The position numbers and the translations under genes were made by a program. The notes below the pieces were generated by a model. That model did not search any database, had not been told where the DNA came from, and saw nothing but the letters and a program-made list of their open reading frames with translations. Of a stretch of DNA of 64,000 bases, positions 13,901 through 25,229 are shown in pieces; the stretch's first letter is position 1, and every line of letters starts with the position of its first letter. The stretch spans positions 56,720,949 to 56,784,948 of the forward strand of contig NC_030383.2 of assembly GCF_001625215.2 (NCBI RefSeq). Reading direction: 5' to 3'. This DNA comes from Daucus carota subsp. sativus. Its lineage: Eukaryota > Streptophyta > Magnoliopsida > Apiales > Apiaceae.

Positions 13901-16727
13901 CAACTGCAAATTATGTTTTGCTTACTAAATTAGTGTTTAAAGTTATTTTGTACGCTTTTTTGTTTTTCTTTATCTTATTGATTAGTGATTATAAATAAAA
14001 GAGTGTGTTTCATATATTTGATTTGGTTTAGGAGTAGATTTAGGTTGAAATATTTTATAAAGAAGGATCTGTCTTTTGATTTCCCAGAGTATCTTTTATT
14101 TTATACTGTGCCTTTGTGCATCAACACATATGATATATGCAGTTCGGTTGAGAGAATTTTGTAATTAAAATTATGTGATTTCTATATCTCGAGCCCCTAT
14201 TTACTGAATCTGAATCCTTTACATGTCAGTTGGTCAGAGATCTAATAATATTTAGTGCTGGTTTATCTAGGTATCTATATTAGGATGATTTTGAGGGCTT
14301 GGCTAAACAATTTTAGATGCAAAACTAAGTTGCTAAATTTTTCATCTGTTTTGCTTCAATCATTGTGCAAGGTTATTACTGTCAAGTTATGTATACTTCC
14401 TGAAGTTATTTTTAATCTTTATGTAGGTTAAATATTCTTGCTGAGATTCTTCGTTTTGGCGATCGCGAGTTCTACAAAGATTGGTGGAATGCAAAATCTG
14501 TGGATGAGGTAGTTTTCTTATGTTCTGAAATGCTTGAGTTGAGAAAACTTTCATTGCCTATACATGACTGACACTGTATTTGCATGACACATGTATCCTG
14601 CATCAGTACTGGAGAATGTGGAATATGGTAACTTCTTCTCTGCCCCCCTCTCCCCTGTCTCCCTCTCCCCTCATGTGTTTTTTTTGTTTTTCTCCACATC
14701 AGTCTCGTTCTCGTCCGGATAGACCAGTGTTTGTTACTTATATGACGATTTGCCATTTGATCTAGCGATAATGCGTGTCTACGTCTTTCAAGACAGAGAA
14801 TACATGTTTATGGTCCTGTTTTTTCTGAAACAATGTTCATGTATAGTATTCACTAGATTTTTCATCTCCATTATACTAAGAAACGCTCAAACCTCAATAG
14901 AAAGTAGAGTAGCTTTCTATTTACTTCACAAATCACTTTACATTCAATTGCAATGACTCTATTCAACATGCTTATACTGGTTTAGAAGGTTGGGAAAATG
15001 TTTATTATTATTTCTGGCTAATAATAAATTGTTGCTATTGTTCTACTAATGTTTGCTAATCAAAATAGTTCCATATGCAGCCTGTTCATAAATGGATGGT
15101 CCGTCATGTGTACTTTCCATGTCTGAGGAATGGCATACCAAAGGTACTGATTTCCCTTCCCCCTCTGAACGCAAACATTATGTGAATTCCTTCTCATTTC
15201 TGAGCTTATATCGTTAAGAAGGTCTGAACTTACCTGTTCTTAACTTCTTTTTTCCTTTTGATGCAGGGAGTTGCTTTTCTAATTGTTTTCTTCATCTCTG
15301 CTGTTTTCCATGAGGTATAATCGCATCTGTTACTTATTTACAGTTTCTATAGCTAGTGTCCAACCTGCAATGTTTGATTGTGCGGGAGGCTATAATTTCT
15401 TATTGCAGGCATAAATATGTATGGCTTTGCTAATTTTTGTATGCTGCAGTTATGCATTGCTGTTCCGTTCCACTTATTCAAGTTTTGGGGTTTTATGGGA
15501 ATGATGTTACAGGTATTTTATCATACATGTAAATCCAGTTACAGCTTTTGCATATAATTGCACTAGGTGTAGCATGCATTGCTAATATTGAATTAATTTA
15601 TCTGAGAGGGTTCTTTAGCTTCCTGGTTAGGCCCTCAAAAACACTCTTAGAACTTGGAAGAATATAAAATATGCCAGCTTGTATTTTAAACTTGAAATAA
15701 GCATCGACAGTTTTAGCCAATTTTTAATTTTGACTGAAGGTCTTCTGAGTGCCTTTCTCTCATTGTGATAGGTTCCACTGGTCTTGTTAACAAAGTACTT
15801 GCAAGATAAGTACACAAATTCAATGGTATGGCTTTCTTTCCATCTTACCCATGTCTGGTTGCAGTTTTCAATTGTTTTACTTTGTCGCTCCTGTTACTTC
15901 ACAAATCAAAGTTGGAAATCCCCAAATGCTTTGAAAGAAGTGTTTGTTGGAACTCTTTTCTGTAATGTTATTGACGTTTCTAGAGGTAATTTGATTTGAT
16001 GAATCTGAATTAAATCAATGTGGCAGACCCAGATTAATCTTTGTACTGAGATCCGACTCGGGATACTGAATTGAAATGATCAATTTTGATTTTGCTAGAC
16101 TAATTGTTGACTAAATTTGAGAAATCACTTTTTGTTTTTAGGCGACTTATAGCGAACAGAGGATGGAAACGAAATTTTAGGAATTGCTCTGATAACCATT
16201 TAGTTTTAATTTTGTAACTGTGGATCAGGACTGGTTATGCTTGTTCAGTTGGTTGCACAGTATGTTATTGAGTTCTACAACTAGGATGTGAGTATTACTA
16301 TATTGCTAATGCTGATCAGGTTGTTTTTTGGTAGAAAATTAGAAGCATCGAGTTGCATTCGTTGACAATGCATGTTCAACTTGAGCATTTCACTTCTATG
16401 ATTTGATGGGAAAAAAATTTAGAATCTTGCTTTGATTTGTGAATTGTTGTAAAATGAATTTTGCACGTACCTTTTTTTTTGCTATAAATGCATAAATCTT
16501 TTTCCTTGTTACCTAGATATATTTCTCAATTTTTATTATTGATACTAAATTTGAGTTTGATCTTGATTCAGAATTTGCCTCAAGTATTGTTTTATATATT
16601 TCTTGATCCGATTTTTCGGTTGCAGGTGGGCAATATGTTGTTTTGGTGTTTTTTCAGCATAGTGGGTCAACCAATGTGCATACTGCTTTACTACCATGAC
16701 CTGATGAATCGGATCAATGCAAGTTGA
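4929..16727 (+). CDS. DGAT1: Diacylglycerol O-acyltransferase 1
   Basis: Sixteen exons: 4929-5189, 7290-7370, 7642-7715, 7896-7971, 9853-9920, 10674-10797, 11211-11297, 11708-11809, 11902-12038, 14427-14508, 14607-14627, 15081-15143, 15267-15314, 15450-15512, 15772-15825, 16626-16727. All junctions are GT-AG, phases agree, and the product is 480 aa. DGAT1 is an ER membrane MBOAT-family enzyme that transfers an acyl group from acyl-CoA to diacylglycerol, the last step of triacylglycerol synthesis. Diagnostic features are the [12 protein letters not shown] end of exon 1, many hydrophobic segments, FYKDWWN at residues 352-358, the presumed catalytic His407 in SAVFHE, and the aromatic C-terminus with YYHDLMNR. 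Sixteen exons matches Arabidopsis TAG1/DGAT1. The soluble N-terminus (87 aa in exon 1) is about 40 aa shorter than in Arabidopsis. A second in-frame ATG at 4950 could also serve as start. Exon 11 is a 21-nt microexon. Confidence 0.95.
5190..7289 (+). other. DGAT1 intron 1 (2.1 kb)
   Basis: Begins GTATAG after FKQ and ends TTGCAG. A long first intron is also found in DGAT1 of other plants. I saw no nested gene or clear transposon ends inside. Confidence 0.7.
7972..9852 (+). other. DGAT1 intron 4 (1.9 kb)
   Basis: Begins GTAAGT and ends TTTTCAG. It contains a short (TG)n run at about 8640-8656 and otherwise unstructured AT-rich DNA. The short frame 7945-8193 is exon 4 read through into this intron. 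Confidence 0.7.
12108..12138. repeat. Tandem duplication, about 16 bp x2
   Basis: AGTTATAACAAATACA occurs twice in direct succession in DGAT1 intron 9. Small and probably of no consequence. Confidence 0.7.
12445..12530 (+). repeat. Possible tRNA-derived SINE head fragment
   Basis: TAGCTAAGTGGTTAAAGC resembles an internal pol III A box with the D-loop of a tRNA. A weak, B-box-like GGTTGTCTTTAACC follows about 30 nt later. The cloverleaf cannot be completed, so it is not a functional tRNA. A decayed SINE in DGAT1 intron 9 is the best guess. Confidence 0.25.
12670..13582. mobile_element. Inverted-repeat element with G-rich core in DGAT1 intron 9
   Basis: Both ends carry TTTTCTAGTGTGTGCCCATG in inverted orientation (left from 12670, right ending 13582). 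The left end is itself palindromic, since TAGTGTGTGCC is followed closely by GGCACACACTA. It also holds a 38-bp direct duplication (about 12690-12768), whose core recurs inverted at about 12800-12826. Inside, 12868-12990 is very G-rich and 13455-13550 very C-rich, so the arms can pair. It is non-coding; the short frames on both strands follow only from base composition. No convincing target-site duplication was found, so class assignment is open (foldback, Mutator-like or Helitron-derived). Confidence 0.6.
12868..12985 (+). other. G-quadruplex-capable G-tracts
   Basis: Two clusters have four closely spaced runs of three or more G. The clearest is 12961-12984, with G-tracts separated by loops TGC, AT and TGC; the other runs from about 12868 to 12895. 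They are on the sense strand of the DGAT1 transcript, so they could fold in RNA as well as DNA. Structure is inferred from sequence only. Confidence 0.55.
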
Positions 16728-17365
16728 GTTCATCCTAGATAACAGAAAAGTCAAGTGCAAAATTTAGGTTGTCTCAATCAGAGTGACCGTGTCTCTGCTC
16801 CAGTGAGCACTCGTGCTAGAAATTTCTATCCAGCACATGCATTTTCCTGACAATCTGAAACTTTAACGCAGTGAAACTGTACACAAAATCGTCACAAAGC
16901 TTTGACGCGGTTTAACTGACAAGCATCACTCTTAAACCATTAACTTCTGGTGCTAGCTTTTCCATGTACATACTTTTTGAGGCCTAGGCCATGTTCATTG
17001 TGATATATATTGTTCCAGTGTATAGATTTTGTTGGCAAGTAGAAAGAAAAAAGATGAACGAACGAGACGCTAAAGCTCATGTGCATGAATGAGGACGTTT
17101 AGCGCATTGTATATCTAAAATGTGGAGAAACACCCATGTGGTTTATCTAGAAATTTTTCCATCTTCGATAACATCTGGCATTAAGGATCAGCGTTTGGTA
17201 AATTTGAATTTCAAAGAATTGCAGTGCCTATTTTGTTCTTTTGATTTGAATAGGAATCAGACGGAAGCTATCAGAGAAGGCTTCGTTAAATTCATTAGTC
17301 GAAACTATTCTGCCTCTTCATTTTGTCTAAGTAATTACATTTGGAGTCAAATTTATTGCTCCCTC
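16728..17365 (+). other. DGAT1 3' UTR and downstream flank
   Basis: Follows the DGAT1 stop codon and ends at the target duplication of the LINE-derived insertion. A T/G-rich stretch around 16990-17040 is a plausible polyadenylation zone. No gene seen; the frame 17120-17395 runs into the T-tract of the neighbouring insertion. Confidence 0.5.
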
Positions 17366-18174
17366 TATTTCAGTTTTTTTTTTTTTTTTTTTTGACAAAA
17401 TGCAAATTCATTCCATTAAATTAAAAACAAGTCTAGTCGGGACAACTCCCCAACTAACAATGCAATCAGGTTGATAAACAATAAAACGAGCTAAACAAAT
17501 AGCCGCATTGTTTCCAGACTGCTTAACAAACTGAATCCAAGGATTCTTGAAATTGAAAATGAATACAAAGGCTTCTCGAGTAATCCAGCCTACATCAATC
17601 GTTCAGACGACTCAGTTGTAAAAACTAAGCAATGAGGAACAAGGGTCCTCGAATAATGAACAACTATAATTTGTGAAAGGTGAGCACATGCGATCGCCAC
17701 CGTTCCAAGCATACCCCAGCTATCTACATGCCGGAAGCCAGCTATAAACATGCCGAAAGTATTAATGATGCGATAAGCCAGATCTCCCAAAACTCCATCA
17801 CAATCATTCTCATTGATAACACAGAACGACATATCAACGCAGAATCGCCCAAGAATGGGGTACTAAATCAACACACGCCAAAAGGCGAGACGGGAAAACA
17901 CAATCGGATCTTTGATTTCAAAAGATCTGATTTATTCAGAAAACAATCAAGCCCAAACTCAAATCCGAAATAGATCCGAGAATAAAACTCGATTGGAATC
18001 TTCGAGGTTTAAGCAACACTCGATTTTATTGAAAAACAAAAAACTAGTAAATAGTGGAGAAGATGGGAGAGCGAAAATGATTTGGTGGATGAAGAGGATG
18101 AAGGTGAAGAATGGAGAAGTGACGGCTAGTTTTGGGAGTCGACTCTCAAAACCCTAATTTTTCTATTTCAGTTT
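17366..18174 (-). mobile_element. LINE-derived non-autonomous retroelement with TSD
   Basis: The insertion body is about 17375-18162, flanked by a direct repeat CTATTTCAGTTT (17366-17377 and 18163-18174; the Ts are shared with the tail). Its 3' end is on the left: a 19-nt T-run (17375-17393), which is the oligo-A tail on the minus strand. Read on that strand, the part next to the tail encodes an L1-type RNase H tail (WITREAF..., FVKQSGNNAAICLAR, then a stop just before TTTTGTC-A(n)). The 5' part lacks reverse transcriptase and ends with AGTCGACTC near 18140. It is therefore an internally deleted LINE derivative. It landed in a Stowaway-like end (CTCCCTCTATTTCAG). A diverged relative lies at 29100-29655. 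Confidence 0.75.
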
Positions 18175-19090
18175 AAAACAAAAATATATCTCGTTTGGTT
18201 TACGCAGGTAATATCCGAAATAGTCGAGTTATAACTGTATTATTAATGCTGGATAATACCTCGTTTTGATTTTTTTTGCTTCTAGGCTGAAAATCACCAT
18301 AAAATATAGCACGATTTGATATTTTAGGAGTAAAATGTTACGTGAATATATTTTTATTTTAAATTTCTTAAAAGAAAATAGTGATTTTAGATATGCGGTT
18401 AAAAGACTAGAAAATTTGTATTTAAAAAAATCAAGTTACCTATATTTCAAAATGAAGTAGAAATAAATTATATTTAGATAAATAAGGCGTATTTCCTAAA
18501 ATTTATTATCCATAACGAGACTCCCAACATATATATAAACTACTCAACTTAATTAGTGATGTGTATGTCGCACCAATATTTTTTATTTAGGATCTGAATT
18601 TGAAATGTGTAGCATTATTAATTTGTCATCCTAAATCGTAAGCTAGGCATTATTAATGAATTAAAGAACTATATAACTACAAAATTCGGAAATGATTTTA
18701 TATAGGTTTGTGGACTTAAACCGAACTGGACCGTTGACAAGTTGAATCAGAAATTCAGAGTCAAACTCTCTGGTAAAACTTATAATGTGCTTTACCGTGT
18801 TAACTATATCATTCTAACAAGTAATTGATGATGATGACAAAGGAGCGGCAAGGAATACTAATCTCAACAAGAGTTAGAACTTGTTTCACACTAAATTGAA
18901 TTTTATTAACATCAATTATGTGATTACAATCAATAAAAGAATTTTGGAAACCTGAACTCAAAACAGTGTAAATATTAAAATTTATGAACAAAAAATGAAT
19001 AAATTTCAGTTAGTTGTACTCTACTAGTCCTTCCCGAGTGCACCAATAGTGCTCCAAGGCAGCAAAAAATTGGAGGCCGCTTCAAGGCTT
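18175..19090. other. Gene-free DNA between LINE derivative and IQM gene
   Basis: AT-rich sequence with no coding support. It presumably includes the 3' UTR of the minus-strand IQM gene just left of 19091. A short frame at 18809-18991 (-) has no recognisable similarity. Confidence 0.5.
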
Positions 19091-21064
19091 TCAATTGGAG
19101 GCAATGGGAGTTCTGGGACTAGGGAGTCCCATATATGTCAGCCTGGGAGACAGCCTGACTTTCGGGCTTGGTCGCGGTGAGGGGATGGGACCGTAGTTTC
19201 CAAATGCAGGTCCTGATGCTACTCTTGGAGACAAGTTAACTTGTTCAAGAGCCCGGGACTGTAATTCTGCAGGATAGTCGCGAACACAACCAATACGCGG
19301 TCCAGCACCTGATGTCCACTTCTGGGACAACCGTCTTGCCATGTTGAATGTTGGTGCATTGACATGATTGTCTGAAATCTTGGATAAGGTGTCCATATCT
19401 TGTGGTTGTGCAGCTGGTGCTCCGGATGCTACTGTTGTTTCCTCGCTACTGTTATCATATGAGAATGAGTCTTCGTCTATTGCACATCTCTTTACATTGG
19501 TGAGATCCACATTGTTTTCCTCAAGGAAGCCGATGAATTCCTTGAAATTCTCTTCTGTGGGGTGGTAGTGCCCACTATAAGGCCATATAGCCTCCAAAAC
19601 ACCGGCATGAGCAACTAATCTTCCAGCAGCCATAGTAGCTCCACCCGAAAGGAAACTAGAATGCTGAAATTCTCCTTTCTTCTTCTTTCCCACGTACAAG
19701 TTCCTCGACGTGCTAAGAACAAATATCCACTTTGAACCCTCTATCGTCTCCAGAAACACTCCACTTCGTCTATATACAAGCTTTCCATTTTCTACTATTA
19801 CTTCATATGCCTCCCTCTCATTCTGTTTTAGAAATTGAAAAAATTAGCAACATTTTAAGTTTATATCTTAAACCGTGGCAGAAACTATTGTATGATCAGA
19901 TACTTACTGGTCCCAGATATTTGATACATTGTCGTTGCAGCTTGCTCCTCGGACATTTTTCAAGGTTTACATCTTTGCCATCACCAACATCCAACCTTCA
20001 TTTCGCAAAAATTAATATTTAGGCAGAAGTCGATGAGTAAAATATCAATATAAACAAAAATTCATAGCTAGTCTGATAACAATTGAGCTACTTACCAGTA
20101 GAAGAAAGGCTGAACACTTTCGCTTGCAAACCACACATCATAGTACATGTGTAAATTGTGTCCATAGCGATGTCGTGGATCAATCTGTTGAGCATATAAC
20201 AAAACACAGATAGATTGTTAGTGCAGAACTACCAATTGATCTCTTTTGTAAGAAAAGATTAGTGCATGAAGAGAACACTTACAGCTTCAAGCCAATGTTG
20301 TAAAGCTAACTTTTGAGCCTTTTCGCTCTTGCTTAACCCCTTCCCCACCTGCAAACACAGGTAAATTAGGATCATAAATTCAAAAATATCTAGACAATGG
20401 AATTAAACAAGTCTGTGAAATGAAACGAATTAGTACCTTGGCAGCTCTTGTTCTGGCCCGTGCCCATCTAGAAATCGCGGTTTCGTGCTTTTCACCATCA
20501 AAGTATGACACCGAGCTCCGCTTAAGAGCTGCAAAATCTAATGCCTTCCACCTATTAACAAAACAGAAAGCCATTAATCAAACTGAAAACCCAAAAAAAA
20601 AAAAAAACAGTATGCAGCTAAAACAGCAAGTTTTAGTAAATAAGATATGAAACTAACCAAAGCTCTTCAACTACAACAGCACAATCAGCCAGATTTCTTC
20701 GAGTCCGATAACTCTTGTAGACTTTCTGCAGCTTGACAGCAGCAGCATCGAGCTCGCTAACCGGCCTAGGCGAGAACAAGATCGCAGGCTCAGGAAGTGT
20801 GAGGGGAGCCACTTCCACAGGCTTATGAATAAACCTGAACTCATCAGCTCTATCATCATCATACCCTGCTTTCTTGATACTCTGCACCAGGTTCTTGAAA
20901 GACAGGGTTGTCTCAAGCACAATTTTCACAGGTTCATTACTCTTTAGCCTGATCGAATTCTTTCTTGGTGACCCATTTCTCGGTGAGCCAATTCTTGGAG
21001 ACCCAAATGACTTGTTGATGATTTCTGAGTCTGCATGTTTGAAACTGTTGGACCTCAAGCTCAT
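19091..21064 (-). CDS. IQ domain-containing calmodulin-binding protein (IQM family)
   Basis: Six exons on the minus strand: 21064-20658, 20551-20437, 20348-20283, 20184-20096, 19995-19908, 19822-19091. All junctions are GT-AG with matching phases; the product is 498 aa. IQM proteins are plant-specific, bind calmodulin through one IQ motif and act in Ca2+ signalling, stomatal and stress responses. Visible features are a Ser-rich N-terminus with GSPR repeats, the IQ motif around residues 108-124 ([14 protein letters not shown]), the family signature [21 protein letters not shown] spanning the exon 1-2 junction, a conserved core with [15 protein letters not shown] and [22 protein letters not shown], and a Ser/Pro-rich tail with [13 protein letters not shown]. 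The start is taken at MSLRSNS; an upstream in-frame ATG at 21112 would add 16 residues. Family is clear; the exact IQM paralogue is not. Confidence 0.93.
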
Positions 21065-21243
21065 TTCTTGTTTTTCAGATTGCTTTTTGCAGGTTATTAC
21101 AAGAAAAAACAAAATCTTAGTGTTTTTCTTCTCTCTTTGTTTTGTTCCTTAAAAACAGTACAATCACTTTAGTATCTAAACTTGAAAATTAAGTACAAAA
21201 TGTCAATGAATACAAGTATACAAACCACAGAGCTTAAGGGTCT

Positions 21244-21252
21244 CTATATATA
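21244..21252 (-). promoter_or_regulatory. TATA box of the IQM gene
   Basis: On the minus strand CTATATATAG lies about 180 nt upstream of the IQM start codon, inside otherwise mixed sequence. Spacing is right for a transcription start near 21215 and a leader of about 150 nt. Inferred from motif and position only. Confidence 0.55.
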
Positions 21253-22730
21253 GCAGCAAGTTGCAATAAGTTGAAGTTGTTAATGTGAGGCACAAGTTTG
21301 AACCAAAAAACAAGGAAATAAATAAGTCTACTTGACCCTTCTCATACGTGTTTCTAGCTGTGGACCGGAATATTTGATATTTGATATTGCAGTCTTTGAA
21401 TAGATGGGGCCTTGTTGGGTGTGAAAATAGATGGATAGACGTGTGTTCTAAGAAATAGAAATAAGTAAATGTATGAATATGGATTTTTTTTTTCTTTTTG
21501 TTTCAAACCACGAGTGGTTTGATTATTTGACATTCAAAAACTGGGAATTTTGAATCGTGTCTGGAAAAACAAGTGCAATTTGTCCAAAACAACTTATATA
21601 TGTGCAATCTTGTTATGTTTTGAGTACGACGCACGTCCCTAAGATCTTAAACAAATGCTTGGCTTGCTCACTTATTTTGTCCGGTCCTAAATCTGATTAA
21701 ATTAGTTAATTTCATGATTAAAAATTATTTTTATGATGTTAAAGAGAATTTGCTAAAATTGTTTAAATATATTTATTATAAAGAATACTAGAAACATCAA
21801 AATAATTTTCTTTCTAAAGATAGTTGATTCGGTTAATATATTCTATATATGGTGTGAAATGATCGAGACAAAATATCAAATATAAAATTATCATTTTTTA
21901 GTTTATCACAAATAAAAATAAAATAGCTTGTTCCATATCATGAGAAGTTTATAGAGGGATGACTTCACGCTCTGCAAAAACATTTTTAAAAATTATAAAT
22001 ATTGCAAATTAAGTTTAATATATAGACATTAGACACACATGTACGTGCGCATGCTCCAACTAAATGGAATAGATTGTTTTTATATATAAATCAGCTTTGA
22101 ATTAGATGGTTAACTTATTTTTCGAATGAAGATATGTATAAGTTTAATAATTTTTTAAATAACAAATATTTATCTTTTCATTATTTATCACTAAAAATAA
22201 CATAAGTGAATAAGTTTTTAAAAATAAATTCTTATTTTAATAAAAAAATAGATATTAACCAACATGCTTCCATATGTTAAAATGCATTACAATATTATTC
22301 TTTTGGGACATGATATAGAATACTAATGAAATTGTGATCTTTAATATTTATCATATATAATATAGAATGGAATAAGATATATACTATCAAAATTGCTCCT
22401 ATGAATTGTTATCTGTGAATTCTAAATCAGTTAAAAAATGCAGGATGCCATGGAACCAAATTCTGGGATCAAGAACAATATATGTCAATTTTCTATTGAT
22501 ATCTACAGCTTTAATTGTTGTTGCCTAAACAGGTAACTAAAGCATAACATATTGTAAATCAATATATACTATAGATATATAGTGTGGGTATATATATAGA
22601 TTTTTATTAAAATCTAATTCTAAAAAGAGTAAAATAAGAATTACTTAATTTTATCACAATTTGTTAATAAAATATTCGATTGGTGCTTTCAAAATATTAT
22701 TTCAGAGTCGGGGAAGTTATCAGTCCATTA
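21253..22730. other. IQM upstream DNA and gene-free AT-rich sequence
   Basis: Upstream region of the minus-strand IQM gene, grading into AT-rich DNA. No exon chain, transposon termini or RNA gene was recognised. Confidence 0.5.
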
Positions 22731-22865
22731 GAGCTTGTTTGTATGTTTTTTAAATCAAGGTTTGAAAATTATTTCTAACTTCAAACTGAAAATGATTATT
22801 TGCGTAAGAAATCAAGAAACTGACTTAAAAGACATATGAAATCAGTCACGGGAAATAAACAAATC
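22731..22865. mobile_element. Tourist-like MITE, 135 bp
   Basis: The left end GAGCTTGTTTGT and the reverse complement of the right end GATTTGTTTATT are similar. The element is flanked by TTA on both sides (22728-22730 and 22866-22868), the 3-bp target duplication typical of PIF/Harbinger MITEs. Non-coding. Confidence 0.5.
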
Positions 22866-22868
22866 TTA

Positions 22869-23373
22869 ATGCAAGTGTTGACGAGTGTATGTTTATTAAA
22901 TGGTATCATAGCGGGATGTCTACTCATGCGGGTATAATTTTGTATGGACTAAGTTCATGAGTTGAACTAAATCACCGCCTCTCAGATCACCCGATTGATT
23001 TCGATGTTGTTCTATAATCACAAAAATATTTTACAGTCTTAAAAAGAGGGGGAAAAATTAAATATCACATCGTTTGAGAAATCCTAAATGTTGTCGGAGT
23101 AAAGATTCGTCAAATAAGTCGAAAAGTGATTTTACTGTTATTTTGAAATATTTTAAATAATAAATTTTCTTTAGATTTCGTTACTTGATCGATGCGTTTA
23201 ATTCTATTATGATAATATTGATCACTACTATTGAAATTATGGTACTTATCCAGTGATTTAATTTTTAAATTTTTTTTATAAGTTAATCATAAATCTTATG
23301 TTATCATTATTTTTATTATTATATTTTTAATAAATAAAAAATCACTCAGAAAAGTATTTTAACCTCATAATTT
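22869..23373. other. Gene-free AT-rich DNA
   Basis: No reading frame, RNA gene or repeat boundary could be supported in this 505-bp stretch. Confidence 0.5.
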
Positions 23374-23422
23374 ATCATATGATTTACGTTTTTTTTTTTG
23401 AGTAAATCATATGATTTACGTT
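23374..23422 (-). mobile_element. 15-nt T-run insertion with 17-bp target duplication
   Basis: ATCATATGATTTACGTT occurs at 23374-23390 and again at 23406-23422. Between the copies is a T-tract followed by GAGTAA (23391-23405). On the minus strand this reads TTACTC-A(n), like an extremely 5'-truncated LINE or SINE 3' tail. The long duplication fits target-primed reverse transcription. Confidence 0.55.
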
Positions 23423-23794
23423 AGTCATAAATCATAATTATAACTCATTGGAACAGGGTGCAGTGTTTTCTTTTCACTGCTCTGATGCGAGAACAAGGCA
23501 TGGAATATTAGGATTTATATACATCAATATTATATACACTCCCACATATCATATCAAAAAATAGCACAATCTTTTCATGTAACCATGTCGAATGAAAGAT
23601 GAAAATATTAGAGGCGTATATGAGTCCAAACATTCAAATTAAACTAGTAAATAATTACATAAAGAAACATGTACTTCATTTCCTTCTCTTTTAAATGCAT
23701 ATAACTTTGACACTTTAAAATATTTATCAATAAAAGTTTTAAATAAAATAATAATCTTTCAAAAAAATCAAAAAGAAAAACTTTAAAGATCCAT

Positions 23795-24031
23795 GGGCAT
23801 GTTTGTTTCGCAGAATCAACTTCTGCTTCTGACTCTTCTTCTGTTTTTCTTTTTCTTGATCCGTTTGTGTAAAAAAGTAAAGCATTTTTACGAAATTAAG
23901 AATGTTAATTTCTCTCACATCTTCTGCTTATTTTCCAAACAGTTTGTTAATTTATTTATTTCTCAATTCTAATCTATTTTTTTTTATTCAAATAAAAAAT
24001 CATTTTTTTAGCTGATCACCTAAACGGCGCC
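23795..24031. mobile_element. MITE of the GGGC...GTTTG family, copy A
   Basis: Begins GGGCATGTTTG and ends AAACGGCGCC, roughly inverted ends. Internal landmarks include an arm with TTCTGCTTCTGACTC and a segment with GTTTGTGTAAAAAAG. The same landmarks appear in copies near 24923, 28890, 57460 and 63576. Non-coding, about 237 bp. Confidence 0.5.
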
Positions 24032-24551
24032 TGTAAATTAGAGACTGTCCCCATATTCAAACAACTTGTGAGAGAAAGATAGATCATAGAAGTAATTAAT
24101 GTTTAAACAACCCTACTTGACAGTAACAACTTGTTTTTCGACGACCCTACGTAGGGCCAAGCCCTGAGATGCGGAGATGTGGGGCGCCACGAAAATGAAA
24201 TAAAAATCCGGAATTTATTTATATACTTCGCGGACATTATTGTAAAAGACGGTCAAAGAAAGGAAACGTGAAAGGAGGTTTCCATGCAAAACCTACGTCG
24301 ACTCCGGAGTCCGGTCCTACCTTTTACAGTTCTAGATGCAGAGTTAAAGGCTTCAAATCCATGGAGGATAAGGGCAGCAGCTTCGTTTCCAATTTCCATC
24401 CCCAGTTGAATAATTACTTCTAGTTTGGGCTAGCTTCAAAATGTTGATACTTATATTTATTTATGTGATCAAAAAAAATTATTATTTATAAATAAAAAGC
24501 TTATTATAAGTGGAATATTTTAATTTATATGTTTGAATAACTTTTTTGGTT
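24032..24551. other. Gene-free DNA left of the nested transposon
   Basis: Mixed sequence with short C/G-rich patches around 24140-24330. No coding frame of interest or transposon end was identified. Confidence 0.45.
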
Positions 24552-24696
24552 TTTACAATTGGGTGCTGGTCTCTGGGCAGTCGACTACCAGGATAGGCTT
24601 AACCAACATTTGGTTTCTGGGCTGTTGGATGTATATCCAGCGGCCCAGATTATAACAAAAAAAATTTATATGTCTAGCGTTTTTTAACCGCTAGAT

Positions 24697-25229
24697 CAGG
24701 GCCGGCTTTAACCCTATGCAGCCCATGCCATTGCATGGGGCCTGCTTGGCAAGGGGGCCCAGTTTTAAGCTAGTGCTGCTGGACGTTAGTACTGAAATAA
24801 AGGCAGTGATGCTGGAATGTGAAAAATAAACCGCCCTCCTTACCTCTCTCCCTCTTTGTTTTGTTTTACAACTCTTATATCAGTTATCTAATATTTAGAG
24901 CTATTTTCAAATAATAAATTTAGGGCATGCCTTGCTCGGACTTTTATACCCGTCTTCTTAAGTTAGAATTTATTCGTACCGTTTGTGTGAAAAGTCAAAG
25001 ACTTATATTAAGTTAAGAATACTTGTTTTTTTTTCATGACTTATACTTATTTCCCAAACACTTTAATTACTCATAAAGCTTAACTTGATTCTAACTTCCG
25101 CTTCACTTTTTTACTTTAAGCAGTAAGCACTTATTTGAAATTCACCCGAACAACCCTTAATTATTAATACATGGGGGCCTATTTTTTTAATGCTTGCATA
25201 GGGCCTTTTATTAGTTGGAGCCGGCCCTG
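24697..25229. mobile_element. hAT-type non-autonomous element, middle layer
   Basis: The termini are CAGGGCCGGCT and, on the other strand at the right end, the same CAGGGCCGGCT, typical hAT ends. A perfect 8-bp target duplication CGCTAGAT lies at 24689-24696 and 25230-25237, inside the Mutator-like element. The 533-bp element has no transposase frame and carries a further insertion at 24923-25156. Confidence 0.88.
24923..25156. mobile_element. Tourist-like MITE, inner layer (family copy B)
   Basis: Starts GGGCATGCC and ends CAACCC, flanked by TTA on both sides (24920-24922 and 25157-25159). Internal sequence shares TTCCCAAACACTTTAATTACT-type segments with the copy at 28890-29021. It lies within the hAT element and so is the youngest of three layers. 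Confidence 0.55.
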
